Below, in pieces: positions 25,166-33,669 of a DNA stretch of 64,000 bases (its first letter is position 1; every line of letters begins with the position of its first letter). The DNA is taken from contig NZ_CP109027.1 in the NCBI RefSeq assembly GCF_036226885.1, positions 8,494,001-8,558,000 on the forward strand. Direction: 5' to 3'. The stretch comes from Streptomyces sp. NBC_00663 (lineage in GTDB: Bacteria > Actinomycetota > Actinomycetes > Streptomycetales > Streptomycetaceae). The position numbers were made by a program, and so were the translations under genes. Below the pieces are notes generated by a model. It was given only the letters and a program-made list of their open reading frames with translations. It had not been told where the DNA came from and made no database searches.

Positions 25166-25915
25166 ATGACCCAGGCCAACGCGCCCGCCCCCCCACGCTC
25201 CACGCTCGTGGTCACCGCGCACGCCGGCGACTTCGTGTGGCGGGCCGGCGGGGCCATCGCCCTCGCGGCCTCGCGCGGCGAGAAGGTCACCATCGCCTGT
25301 CTGACCTTCGGTGAACGCGGCGAGTCCGCCAAGGCGTGGCGCGAGGGGAAGAAACTCGAGGAGATCAAGGCGATACGCCGCGACGAGGCCGAGCGCGCCG
25401 CCGCCACCCTGGGCGCCGAGGTCCGCTTCTTCGACGCCGGCGACTACCCGCTGCTGGTCACCCCGGAGCTGACCGACCAACTCGTCGAGGTGTACCGCGA
25501 CACCCAGCCCGACGTCGTGCTCACCCACCCCACCGACGACCCGTACAACGGCGACCACCCGGCCGCCAACCGTATGGCCCTGGAGGCCCGGGTCCTCGCC
25601 CAGGCCATCGGCTACCCCGGCCCCGGCGAGATCATCGGTGCCCCGCCGGTGTTCTTCTTCGAGCCGCACCAGCCCGAGATGAGCGGCTTCAAGCCCGAGG
25701 TCCTCCTCGACATCACCGAGGTGTGGGACACCAAGCGCAAGGCCATGGAATGCCTCGGCGCCCAGCAGCACCTGTGGGACTACTACACCGACCTCGCCGT
25801 CCGCCGTGGCGTCCAGCTCAAGCGCAACGCCGGTCCGAACCTGGGCCTCGCGCACAAGACCATGGCCGAGGCGTACATGCGCCCCTACCCGCAGATCGCG
25901 AAGGAGCTGGCATGA
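25166..25915 (+). CDS. galB: 4-oxalomesaconate hydratase, GalB type (PIG-L fold)
   Basis: A 249-residue PIG-L/LmbE-fold protein. The usual AHPDD motif is replaced by TAHAGDFVWRAGGAIAL, the pattern I associate with Pseudomonas GalB, a zinc-dependent hydratase rather than a deacetylase. Further motifs are VVLTHPTDDPYNGDHPAA (metal His) and FFFEPHQPEMSGFKPEVLLDITEVWDTKRKAM. It would hydrate 4-oxalomesaconate (enol form) to 4-carboxy-4-hydroxy-2-oxoadipate. AGGGAGA precedes the ATG. It is coupled to the next gene by ATGA. The assignment rests on motif plus the adjacent aldolase and tautomerase; a deacetylase is the alternative. Confidence 0.82.
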   Translation: MTQANAPAPPRSTLVVTAHAGDFVWRAGGAIALAASRGEKVTIACLTFGERGESAKAWREGKKLEEIKAIRRDEAERAAATLGAEVRFFDAGDYPLLVTPELTDQLVEVYRDTQPDVVLTHPTDDPYNGDHPAANRMALEARVLAQAIGYPGPGEIIGAPPVFFFEPHQPEMSGFKPEVLLDITEVWDTKRKAMECLGAQQHLWDYYTDLAVRRGVQLKRNAGPNLGLAHKTMAEAYMRPYPQIAKELA

Positions 25916-26616
25916 GCGGCGTGATCGTCACCGACCCGCCGAAGGCGGAGCTGAAGGACGTCGACGCGCTGGCCGGGTACGGCGTGGCGACGGTGAGCGA
26001 GGCGATGGGGCGAACGGGCCTGCTGGGCCCGGCCATTCGCCCCGTGCAGCAGGGCGTACGGGTCGCGGGTACGGCGGTGACCGTGCTCAGCTGGCCGGGC
26101 GACAACCTCATGATCCACGCAGCCGTCGAGCAGTGCGGCGAGGGCGACATCCTGGTCGTCACCACCACCTCCCCGTGCACGGACGGCCTGTTCGGCGAGC
26201 TGTTCGCGACCGCCCTCCAGCAGCGCGGCGTTCGTGGCGTCGTGACGAACACCGGCATCCGGGACACCCAGGAGCTGCGGGACATGGGCTTCGCCGCCTG
26301 GTCGCGCGCCGTCTCCTCGCAGGGCACCGTCAAGGCCACCGGCGGCTCGGTCAACGTGCCGATCGCCGTCGACGGCCAGGTGATCCGCCCCGGCGACGCG
26401 ATCCTCGCCGACGACGACGGTGTGGTGGTCGTCCCGCGTGAGCGCGTCCGGGAGACGGTCGAGAGGTCCGAGGCCCGCGAGGCCAAGGAGGCCGCCACTC
26501 GGGCCGCCTTCCTCGACGGCCAACTCGGCCTGGACCGCTACGGGTTGCGGGAGACCCTCACACGGCTCGGCGTCGAGTACCGGACGTACGAGGAGTACGA
26601 GGGAGAGCGGCCGTGA
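25912..26616 (+). CDS. galC: 4-carboxy-4-hydroxy-2-oxoadipate aldolase, RraA fold
   Basis: A 234-residue RraA/HMG-CHA aldolase family protein. It has GVATVSEAMGRTG, GTAVTVLSWPGDNLMIHAAVEQCGEGDILVV (substrate loop) and GVVTNTGIRDTQELRDMGF, in which the metal-binding Asp and substrate Arg sit (family RD motif). It should split 4-carboxy-4-hydroxy-2-oxoadipate into pyruvate and oxaloacetate. The C-terminal extension (LTRLGVEYRTYEEYEGERP) is typical of aldolases rather than of the RNase E inhibitor RraA. It is coupled on both sides by 4-base overlaps. Confidence 0.87.
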   Translation: MSGVIVTDPPKAELKDVDALAGYGVATVSEAMGRTGLLGPAIRPVQQGVRVAGTAVTVLSWPGDNLMIHAAVEQCGEGDILVVTTTSPCTDGLFGELFATALQQRGVRGVVTNTGIRDTQELRDMGFAAWSRAVSSQGTVKATGGSVNVPIAVDGQVIRPGDAILADDDGVVVVPRERVRETVERSEAREAKEAATRAAFLDGQLGLDRYGLRETLTRLGVEYRTYEEYEGERP

Positions 26617-27707
26617 CCTCCGTGCCCGAGGAGGTGCCCTGTCTGCTGATGCGCGGCGGCACCTCCAAGGGCGCCTACTTCCTGGCCGACGACCTCCCCG
26701 CCGACCCCGTCGTCCGTGACGAGCTGCTCCTGCGCATCATGGGCAGCCCCGACGAGCGGCAGATCGACGGCCTCGGCGGGGCGCACCCGCTCACCAGCAA
26801 GGTGGCGGTGGTCTCCCCCTCGTCCGAACCGGACACCGACGTCGACTACCTCTTCCTCCAAGTAGCCGTGGACGTACCCGAGGTGAGCGACCGTCAGAAC
26901 TGCGGGAACATCCTCGCCGGCGTCGGCCCGTTCGCCGTCGAGCGCGGACTGGTCCCGGCGGGTCAGGAGCGCACCTCCGTCCGTATCCGCATGGTCAACT
27001 CCGGTGATCGCGCCACCGCGACCTTCCCCACGCCGGGCGGGCGGGTCGACTACACGGGCGAGGCACAGATCTCCGGGGTGCCGGGTACGGCCGCTGCGGT
27101 GACCATCGAATTCCCGGGCGGGGCGGGGGAGTTGCTGCCCACCGGCAACGTCCGTGACGTCATCGCCGGGGTCCCGGTCACATGTGTGGACAACGGCATG
27201 CCGACCGTGCTGATCGCCGCCACCGAACTGAAGGTCACCGGGTACGAGACGCCCAAGGACCTGGAGGAGGATCTGACGCTCGCCGACCGGCTGCGGGAGA
27301 TCCGCCTGGCGGCCGGGCGGCTGATGGGGCTCGGTGATGTGTCGAACACGACCGTCCCCAAGCTCACCCTGCTCGCCCCGCCCCGCGAGGGCGGCGCGGT
27401 CTGCACCCGCACCTTCATACCGGTCCGCTGCCACACCTCGATCGGTGTCCTCGGCGCCGCCAGCGTGGCCTCCGGGCTGCGGATCACCGGCGGGGTGGGC
27501 GCGGACCTGGCGGAGCTTTCTGGTGAAAGTGACCGAATTCGCATAGAGCATCCCACCGGATTCCTGGATATCGAAAGTAGCCTCGGCGTCACGTCCGACG
27601 GCCTGCCCTCCGCCCGCCGCACCGCCGTGGTGCGCACGGCCCGCAAGATCTTCGACGGCACCGTCTTTCCCCGGGCCGCCTCACGACCCCAAGGAGGTCA
27701 CCGATGA
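26613..27707 (+). CDS. galD: 4-oxalomesaconate tautomerase, PrpF family
   Basis: A 364-residue PrpF-fold isomerase. Conserved elements are PCLLMRGGTSKGAYF at the N-terminus, GSPDERQIDGLGGAHPLTSKVAVV, DVSDRQNCGNIL-like VSDRQNCGNILAGVGPFA, and CVDNGMPTVLIAA. In the gallate and protocatechuate 4,5-cleavage pathways this family (GalD) converts keto to enol 4-oxalomesaconate, feeding GalB. The start is GTG, overlapping the previous stop. Bases about 27520-27590 are noticeably less GC-rich than the rest of the gene. Confidence 0.86.
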   Translation: MTSVPEEVPCLLMRGGTSKGAYFLADDLPADPVVRDELLLRIMGSPDERQIDGLGGAHPLTSKVAVVSPSSEPDTDVDYLFLQVAVDVPEVSDRQNCGNILAGVGPFAVERGLVPAGQERTSVRIRMVNSGDRATATFPTPGGRVDYTGEAQISGVPGTAAAVTIEFPGGAGELLPTGNVRDVIAGVPVTCVDNGMPTVLIAATELKVTGYETPKDLEEDLTLADRLREIRLAAGRLMGLGDVSNTTVPKLTLLAPPREGGAVCTRTFIPVRCHTSIGVLGAASVASGLRITGGVGADLAELSGESDRIRIEHPTGFLDIESSLGVTSDGLPSARRTAVVRTARKIFDGTVFPRAASRPQGGHR

Positions 27708-28654
27708 CTCCGCCCCTCGGCGACATCGCGCACATCGGACACGCCCAGCTGTTCACCCCCGACCTGGACGCCAGCGTCGCCTTCTTCACCGGCTATCTGG
27801 GCCTCACGGTCAACGGTCAGGACGGTGACACGGTCTATCTGCGGACCTTCGACGACTACGAGCATCACAGCCTTGTCCTGACCGCCCGCGAGCAGCCCGG
27901 CCTCGGCCGGCTCGCCCTGCGCACCTCCAGCGAGGAGGCCCTCCACCGCCGTATCAAGGCGAACGAGGAGGCGGGCGGCACCGGCACCTGGGTCGAGGAC
28001 GAACCCGGCCTCGGGAAGCTCTATGTCACCACCGACCCGGACGGGCATGAACACGCCCTCTACTGGGAGAGCGAGCACTACCGGGCGCCCGAGGAGCTCA
28101 GGCCAGCGCTGAAGAACCAGCCGCAGGCCAAGCCCAACAGGGGAGTGGGCGTACGGCGGTTGGACCACATCAACTTCCTCGCCGCCGACGTCCTCGCCAA
28201 CGCCGAGTTCCAGCGACACGTCCTCGGCGCCCGGCCCACCGAGCAGATCCAGCTCGACAGCGGGAAGATCGCGGCGCGCTGGCTGACGTACACGAACAAG
28301 TCGTACGACGTCGTCTACACCTCGGACTGGACCGGGAGCGAGGGGCGGCTGCACCACATCGCCTTCGCGACCGACACCCGCGAGGACATCCTGCGCGCGG
28401 CCGATCTCGCCATCGACAGCGGGGTGTTCATCGAGACGGGGCCGCACAAGCACGCCATCCAGCAGACGTTCTTCCTCTACGTCTACGAGCCGGGCGGCAA
28501 CCGGATCGAGCTGTGCAACCCGCTCACGCGGCTGGTGCTCGCGCCTGACTGGCCGCTGATCACCTGGACCGAGGAGGAGCGGAAGAAGGGGCAGGCCTGG
28601 GGCCTGAAGACCATCGAGTCGTTCCATACGCACGGGACACCGCCGGTCGCCTGA
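27704..28654 (+). CDS. catechol 2,3-dioxygenase-like extradiol dioxygenase (VOC fold)
   Basis: A 316-residue type I extradiol ring-cleavage dioxygenase with two VOC modules. The iron ligands are His155 (RRLDHINF), His217 or His218 (RLHHIAF) and Glu269 (GNRIELC). Tyr261 in YVYEPGGNRIEL and His248/250 match the catalytic Tyr and His of catechol 2,3-dioxygenase. In this operon it occupies the position of gallate dioxygenase, which elsewhere is a LigB-fold enzyme. The substrate is thus probably a trihydroxy- or dihydroxybenzoate giving 4-oxalomesaconate or a related acid (inference). An AGGAGG RBS lies inside the galD 3' end and the genes overlap by 4 bases. Confidence 0.88.
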   Translation: MTPPLGDIAHIGHAQLFTPDLDASVAFFTGYLGLTVNGQDGDTVYLRTFDDYEHHSLVLTAREQPGLGRLALRTSSEEALHRRIKANEEAGGTGTWVEDEPGLGKLYVTTDPDGHEHALYWESEHYRAPEELRPALKNQPQAKPNRGVGVRRLDHINFLAADVLANAEFQRHVLGARPTEQIQLDSGKIAARWLTYTNKSYDVVYTSDWTGSEGRLHHIAFATDTREDILRAADLAIDSGVFIETGPHKHAIQQTFFLYVYEPGGNRIELCNPLTRLVLAPDWPLITWTEEERKKGQAWGLKTIESFHTHGTPPVA

Positions 28655-28703
28655 GCTGGGCAAAAGGGCATCCGCCAAGGGGCGTCGGTGATTGTCGATG
28701 AGA

Positions 28704-28747
28704 TTGTTGACAAAAACGTTGACTCTTGGCGGACGGCTCCTTAGCGT
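28704..28747 (+). promoter_or_regulatory. promoter and GntR operator of the MFS gene
   Basis: Palindrome TTGTTGACAA (28704-28713), then -35 TTGACT (28719-28724), 17-bp spacer and -10 TAGCGT (28742-28747). The same palindrome as before the GntR gene suggests one regulon. Confidence 0.75.
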
Positions 28748-28778
28748 CTAGCGCACCAAGTACGAGAGGTAACCAACG

Positions 28779-30110
28779 ATGTCTTCCTCCCCCTCCCCCG
28801 TCGCATCCGCTCGCGGCGCCAGACTCGCCAAGCTGGTCGTCGGACTGTGCTGGCTGGCTGTCCTCTTCGACGGCCTCGACATGTTCATCTACGGCTCCGT
28901 GCTGCCGCACCTGCTCGCCACCAAGACCTTCGGCCTCACCGCCGACCAGGCCGGCGACCTCGGCTCCTACGCCACCTTCGGCATGCTGGTCGGCGCGCTG
29001 ACCGCGGGCACCGTCGCCGACCGGATCGGCCGCAAGAAGCTGATGGTCGTCTGCGTGACCCTCTTCTCGCTCGCCTCCGGCCTGTGCGCCGTCTCCGGCA
29101 GCGTCGAGGTCTTCGGCCTCGGCCGCACCCTCGCCGGCGTCGGCCTCGGCGGTCTGCTGCCCACCGCGATCAGCATGGTCTCGGACTACGCCCCGCGCGG
29201 CCGCGGCGCCATCATCATCGGCGTCCTGATGACCGCCCACCACGCGGGCGGCATCCTCTCCGCCTACGTCGCCAAGTGGCTCATCGACCCGGTGGGCTGG
29301 CGCGCGGCGTTCTGGGTCTGCGTGCTGCCGCTGCTGTTCGCGCCGGTGCTCGCCAAGTTCCTGCCCGAGTCACTGAGCTTCCTGGTCGCCAAGGGCCGCA
29401 CCGACGAGGCCGCCGCGCTGGCCGCCAAGTACGACGTCGAACTGCCCGCCGCGGCCGGCAAGAAGTCCGCCGCCGACCGCTGGGACGCGCTGGTCGGCCT
29501 GTTCCGCGGCGGCGAGTGGTTGCAGACCCTGCTGTACTGGTTCGCCTCCTTCGGCGGACTGCTCCTGGTCTACGGCGTCGCCACCTGGCTGCCGACCCTG
29601 ATGCGCACCGAAGGCTACGCGCTCGCCGACGCCCTCACCTTCGTGGTCGTCTTCAACATCGGCGGCATCGTGGGCATGCTGGTCGCCGGCCGGGCCGCCG
29701 ACAAGTTCGGAGCCCCGCGCATCTCGGCGCTGTGGTTCGCGCTGACCGCGGTGGGCGTCTTCCTCCTCGGCACCCACATGAACCAGACCCTGACCATGGT
29801 CGTCGTCTTCCTCACCGGCGTCTTCCTCAACAGCGCCCAGACGATGATCTACGCGACGGTCTCGATCCGTTCCCAGCCGGCCAACCGCGCCACCGCCGTG
29901 GGCTGGACGTCCGGCATGGGCCGCTTCGGCGCCGTCTTCGGCCCCTGGCTCGGCGGCCAGCTGCTCGCGGGCGGCCACGGCGACTGGGGCTTCACCGCCT
30001 TCGCCATCACCGGCGTCTGGTCGATGTGCTTCATCGGCTTCGCCGCGCTGCGCAGCGCCAAGCAGAGTGCGCAGCCCGTCAGCGAGCAGGAGCTGGTCGG
30101 CTCGCACTGA
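28779..30110 (+). CDS. aromatic-acid:H+ symporter (AAHS/PcaK-like MFS)
   Basis: A 443-residue, 12-helix importer. Helix 1 has the DGxD motif of aromatic-acid transporters (FDGLDMFIYGSVLPHL), the loop 2-3 motif is GTVADRIGRKKLMV, and the central cytoplasmic loop is long and charged. It should bring a hydroxybenzoate such as gallate or protocatechuate into the cell. It has its own promoter with the same operator as the upstream catabolic operon, and GAGAGG precedes the ATG. A perfect hairpin terminator follows. Confidence 0.92.
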   Translation: MSSSPSPVASARGARLAKLVVGLCWLAVLFDGLDMFIYGSVLPHLLATKTFGLTADQAGDLGSYATFGMLVGALTAGTVADRIGRKKLMVVCVTLFSLASGLCAVSGSVEVFGLGRTLAGVGLGGLLPTAISMVSDYAPRGRGAIIIGVLMTAHHAGGILSAYVAKWLIDPVGWRAAFWVCVLPLLFAPVLAKFLPESLSFLVAKGRTDEAAALAAKYDVELPAAAGKKSAADRWDALVGLFRGGEWLQTLLYWFASFGGLLLVYGVATWLPTLMRTEGYALADALTFVVVFNIGGIVGMLVAGRAADKFGAPRISALWFALTAVGVFLLGTHMNQTLTMVVVFLTGVFLNSAQTMIYATVSIRSQPANRATAVGWTSGMGRFGAVFGPWLGGQLLAGGHGDWGFTAFAITGVWSMCFIGFAALRSAKQSAQPVSEQELVGSH

Positions 30111-30135
30111 CCTGAGTCACCACAGGGGGAAGGCC

Positions 30136-30175
30136 GAAGCCGGCCACCGCGGAGTCAGGGGCGGTGGCCGGCTTC
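30136..30175. terminator. strong bidirectional terminator
   Basis: Perfect 15-bp stem: GAAGCCGGCCACCGC (30136-30150) pairs with 30161-30175 across a 10-base loop. It lies between the convergent MFS and metallo-hydrolase genes. Confidence 0.85.
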
Positions 30176-30183
30176 CTTCGTGC

Positions 30184-30924
30184 TCAGAGGGTGATCATGA
30201 GGTCGGGGCCGGCGATGTCGATGGCGCCGGGGAAGACCTCGGCGGCGGTGCGGAGCGCGGCTGCGCGGTCCGTGCCGGGCCACAGATGGGTCAGCAACAG
30301 CCTTTGAACGCCGGCCTGTTGGGCGTACTCACCCGCGAGGCGTGCGGTGAGGAGATACGGCTCGTCGGCGTCCGGCACCTTGTCCACATACGTCGCCTCC
30401 GACACGAACAGGTCCGCGCCCGCCGCCAGGCGCGGGATGTCGGGGCTCGGGCCGGTGTCACCGGTGTACGCGAGCACGGCGTCCGGGGTGGCCAGCCGCA
30501 GGCCCGCGTCGGGCACGAAGTGCGGCAGGAGGCAGGTCTCGGCCGTGAACGGGCCGATGGCCAGCCGGTCGCCCGGCCGGAACGCGTGGAGGTCGTACGC
30601 CGCCGCCAGCATGCCCGGCCTGTCGAGCGCGAGGACGGCGTCCAGCGCCCCGTGCGGGGCGTACACCGGCAGCGCGGGTGGCGGAACGTCACTCAACCCC
30701 CGTGCACGCAGCAGGGGGTTGAGGTCGGCGCAGTGATCGGGGTGCCCGTGGCTGACCCACACGGCGTCGACCGCGTCGACCTGGATGTGCCGGAGCAGCC
30801 TGGGCATCGTCGCGTAACCGGGATCGATCAGCAGGCGGAAACCCTCGTACTCGACGAGATAACCGCTGCACGCCTGCTCCGCGGTGGGCCAGGCACCGCA
30901 GCCGCCGAGAACCGTCAATCGCAT
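30184..30924 (-). CDS. metallo-beta-lactamase-fold hydrolase
   Basis: A 246-residue zinc hydrolase of the RNase Z/phosphodiesterase-like branch. Motifs are LLIDPGYA, VSHGHPDHCADL (HxHxDH), a His in LLPHFVP, Asp in LAYTGDTGPSP and the late LLLTHLWPG. Related enzymes cleave cyclic phosphates or lactones. There is no sign that it belongs to the aromatic operons, although it lies between them. The product is cytoplasmic. Confidence 0.9.
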   Translation of the reverse strand: MRLTVLGGCGAWPTAEQACSGYLVEYEGFRLLIDPGYATMPRLLRHIQVDAVDAVWVSHGHPDHCADLNPLLRARGLSDVPPPALPVYAPHGALDAVLALDRPGMLAAAYDLHAFRPGDRLAIGPFTAETCLLPHFVPDAGLRLATPDAVLAYTGDTGPSPDIPRLAAGADLFVSEATYVDKVPDADEPYLLTARLAGEYAQQAGVQRLLLTHLWPGTDRAAALRTAAEVFPGAIDIAGPDLMITL

Positions 30925-30983
30925 GCCACGGCAGCTTAGTTGTGGTCAGTGCACGGAGTTGCGGTCAGCCCTCGGAGTTGCCG

Positions 30984-31394
30984 TCAGTCCTTGCCCATCT
31001 GGTCCTCGGCCGACAGGTGTTCCACCGTCTTGCCCGTCTCGGTGAACGTCCGGGTGACGTGGCCCGAGGAGTACACCCACAGGATGCGCAGCGGGGTGTC
31101 CCCGACGTTGCGGAACAGGTGAGGGACGGGGGAGGGGATGTACGTGGTGTCGAAGCGCTCCAGCTTCGTCACCTCGCCGTCGACCCACACCTCCGCCTCG
31201 CCGTCGAGGATCGTCACGTGCTCGTCGCAGTTGTGCGAGTGCAGCGGCGCCCCGGAGCCGACCGGATACACGCTCATCCCGCTGGTGATCAGGTTCTCCC
31301 CGTCGGCCGAGGGCGTGGTGATCAGCGGTGTCGTCACCACGGCCCCGCCCCGGTCGAGCAGGGGTACCGACGCGGCCTTGATGATCGTGGTCAT
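30984..31394 (-). CDS. cupin-domain protein
   Basis: A 136-residue single-cupin protein. Metal ligands are in PLHSHNCDEHVTILDGEAEVWVDGE (motif 1) and IPSPVPHLFRNVGDTPLRILWVY (motif 2 with His). Small cupins in catabolic clusters act as dioxygenases, isomerases or hydrolases on carboxylated intermediates. It is divergent from the carboxymuconolactone-decarboxylase-like gene and shares a control region that holds the GCAC-N7-TTGC dyad, so it belongs to the second catabolic cluster. Confidence 0.86.
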   Translation of the reverse strand: MTTIIKAASVPLLDRGGAVVTTPLITTPSADGENLITSGMSVYPVGSGAPLHSHNCDEHVTILDGEAEVWVDGEVTKLERFDTTYIPSPVPHLFRNVGDTPLRILWVYSSGHVTRTFTETGKTVEHLSAEDQMGKD

Positions 31395-31472
31395 CCGGAG
31401 TTCCTCTCCACATCACGGTGCTGTGTCGACCGACGTTAGGTCGCGCGCGCTCCGACCGGTGCCCTCTGGCGT

Positions 31473-31487
31473 GCACCTTTACCTTGC
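31473..31487. promoter_or_regulatory. site D: GCAA-N7-TTGC-like dyad (one mismatch)
   Basis: GCAC-CTTTACC-TTGC between the divergent cupin and CMD genes. A TACGGT -10 candidate at 31522-31527 would put its centre near -54, a usual LysR activator position. Confidence 0.5.
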
Positions 31488-31597
31488 GTTTCGGGAGGGG
31501 TGAGCTTCGCGAACCCGGCTGTACGGTCGGCTCGCATCGCACGGCTTTCGGATCCGTGCCGGAAACGCGCCGGAAAGAAAAGGCAGGTATCGGCCAC

Positions 31598-32185
31598 ATG
31601 AGGCTCCCCGTTCTCAGCCAAGAGGAAATGGACCAGCGGCAGCAGGAGCTGGCCGCGCGCATCGCCGGCCGCCGAGGTGCCGTCCGTGGGCCGTTCCGGG
31701 TCTGGCTGCACAGCCCGGAGATGTGCGAGCGGGCCGAGTCGCTCGGCGCGTTCGCCCGGTTCGATTGCAGCCTGCCCAAGCATCTGCGCGAGCTGACGCT
31801 GCTGATGGCCGCCCGCAACTGGGACGCCCAGTACTCCTGGAACGCGCACGTCCACCAGGCGATCGAGGCCGGCATCCCGGAGTCCGCCGTCAAGGCCATC
31901 GCGGAGAAGCGCGAAGCGGTCCTCGACAGCGAGGCCGACCAGGCGTTCTACCAGTTCTGCCGGGAAGTGCTCGAAGAGCACTTCGTCAGCGACGAGACCT
32001 TCGCCCGGGCGCTTGAGTACTTCGGCTCCAAGGGGCTCGTGGACGCCATCGGCGCGCTCGGCAACTTCACGATGCTCGGCATGTGTCTGAACACCTTCCA
32101 GGTGGACCTCCAGGCCGACAAGGAGCCCCCGTTCCCCGACGTCCGCGGCTACGGACGCGTGGCCCCCGAGGGTGACCGGCCGTGA
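31598..32185 (+). CDS. carboxymuconolactone decarboxylase-family protein
   Basis: A 195-residue, all-helical protein of the CMD/AhpD-like fold. LPKHLRELTLLMAARNWDAQYSWNAHVHQAIEAGIPESAV contains the His-rich active-site helix of gamma-carboxymuconolactone decarboxylases; the AhpD CxxC pair is absent. It may decarboxylate or isomerise a lactone intermediate. AGGCAGG precedes the ATG. It opens an operon with a sugar-type ABC importer, coupled by a GTGA overlap, which links the enzyme to the imported compound. Confidence 0.88.
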   Translation: MRLPVLSQEEMDQRQQELAARIAGRRGAVRGPFRVWLHSPEMCERAESLGAFARFDCSLPKHLRELTLLMAARNWDAQYSWNAHVHQAIEAGIPESAVKAIAEKREAVLDSEADQAFYQFCREVLEEHFVSDETFARALEYFGSKGLVDAIGALGNFTMLGMCLNTFQVDLQADKEPPFPDVRGYGRVAPEGDRP

Positions 32186-33669
32186 CTGCGGTACTCCGCG
32201 TCCGGGGTGTCACCAAGAGCTTCGGCGGGGCCGCCGCCCTCAAAGGAGTCGACCTCGACCTGTACCCCGGTGAGATCCACGCCCTGATGGGCATGAACGG
32301 CGCCGGCAAGTCGACCCTGGTGCAGATCCTCTCCGGCGCCCACCCGGCCGACGGCGGCACGATCGAGGTCGGCGGCGAGCGGTACTCCGCGCTCACCGTC
32401 CGCAAGGCGCGCAAGCTCGGCATCGCCTGCGTCCCGCAGCGCCGCGAGCTGGCCATGGGGCTGACCGTCGCCGAGAACGTCCTGCTCGGCGACCTGCCCA
32501 CCCGGGGCCGTACCGTCCACTGGAAGGCGGTGAAGGACGGCGCTCGCGCCGCCCTGTCCGGGCTCGGCATCGACATCGACGTGGAGCGTGTCGCCGGCAC
32601 CCTCACCGTCGCCGAGCAGACCATGGTCGAGGTGGCCCGTGAGGTCCGCCGCGGCGGACGCATCCTCATCCTCGACGAGCCGACTGCCTGTCTGAGCGCC
32701 AAGGACGCCGACCGGATACGGGAGTTGGTGCGGACGCTGCGGGACGACGGGGTCGCCGTCGTCTACATCTCGCACTACATCGACGAGGTCATGGCGGTCG
32801 CCGATCGGCTCACCGTGCTGCGCGACGGCGCGGTGGTGACCAGCGCCCCGGCCGCCGAGATGGACCCCGCTTCACTGGTGCGCAGCATGGTCGGGCGCGA
32901 CGTCGTCTCGCGGCGTCCGGAGCGGCCCGCTCCGAAGCCGGAGAGCGGCCTCACCGTCCGTGGGCTGAGCCATGGCCGGGCCATCGAGGACTTCACCGTC
33001 GACGTCCGCAAGGGCGAGATCGTCGCCGTCCTCGGGCCCGCGGGCGACGCCCAGTCGCGGCTGTTCGACCTGCTGTCGGGACGCCAGCGCCCCGACGCCG
33101 GTGAACTGCGGGTCGACGGGCGGGCCGTGCCCTTCGGGCGGGTGCCGGCCTCGCTCGCCAGCGGGCTGCGCTGTGTCACCGGTGACCGTCGCACCCTCGG
33201 CCTGGTCCAGGGCATGACGGTCGACGAGAACCTGATGCTGGCCGGTGACCGCTTCGCCGGGCGCCGACTCCACCGTCGTGGCGAACTCGCCCGCCGGGCC
33301 GCCCCGTTGCGCGGCAGCTACGGTGTGGTCGCCCTCACCGGCAACCCGCCCGTCGGCACCCTGTCCGGCGGCAACCAGCAGAAGGTGCTGCTCGGCAAGT
33401 GGCTGGAGACCGAGCCGGTCGCCTGCTTCCTCGAAGACCCCACCAACGGGGTCGATGTCGCGGCCATGGCCGACATCCACACCCTCGTCGACGAACTCGC
33501 CTCGCGAGGCGTCGCCGTGCTGCTCGCCTCCTCCTCCGCCGAGGAGGTCATGCGCCTCGCCGACCGGGTCGTCGTCGTCAGCGCCGGGCGCACCGTCGCC
33601 GCACACGACATCACCGCCATCACCCGCGACGAGCTCGTCGCCACCGCACTCGGAGGTCAGCCGAAGTGA
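32182..33669 (+). CDS. RbsA-type sugar ABC transporter ATPase, two domains
   Basis: A 495-residue double ATPase of the CUT2 family. Domain 1 is intact: Walker A GMNGAGKST and Walker B ILILDEPTACLS, with the unusual signature TVAEQTMVEVA typical of RbsA. Domain 2 has signature LSGGNQQKVLLGKW, but its Walker A is GPAGDAQSRLF (no GKS/T) and its Walker B is CFLEDPTNGVDV, with ED instead of DE, so it is probably poorly hydrolytic. It is coupled to the CMD-like gene before it and the permease after it. The substrate may be an aromatic or acidic catabolite rather than a sugar (inference). Confidence 0.93.
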   Translation: MTAVLRVRGVTKSFGGAAALKGVDLDLYPGEIHALMGMNGAGKSTLVQILSGAHPADGGTIEVGGERYSALTVRKARKLGIACVPQRRELAMGLTVAENVLLGDLPTRGRTVHWKAVKDGARAALSGLGIDIDVERVAGTLTVAEQTMVEVAREVRRGGRILILDEPTACLSAKDADRIRELVRTLRDDGVAVVYISHYIDEVMAVADRLTVLRDGAVVTSAPAAEMDPASLVRSMVGRDVVSRRPERPAPKPESGLTVRGLSHGRAIEDFTVDVRKGEIVAVLGPAGDAQSRLFDLLSGRQRPDAGELRVDGRAVPFGRVPASLASGLRCVTGDRRTLGLVQGMTVDENLMLAGDRFAGRRLHRRGELARRAAPLRGSYGVVALTGNPPVGTLSGGNQQKVLLGKWLETEPVACFLEDPTNGVDVAAMADIHTLVDELASRGVAVLLASSSAEEVMRLADRVVVVSAGRTVAAHDITAITRDELVATALGGQPK

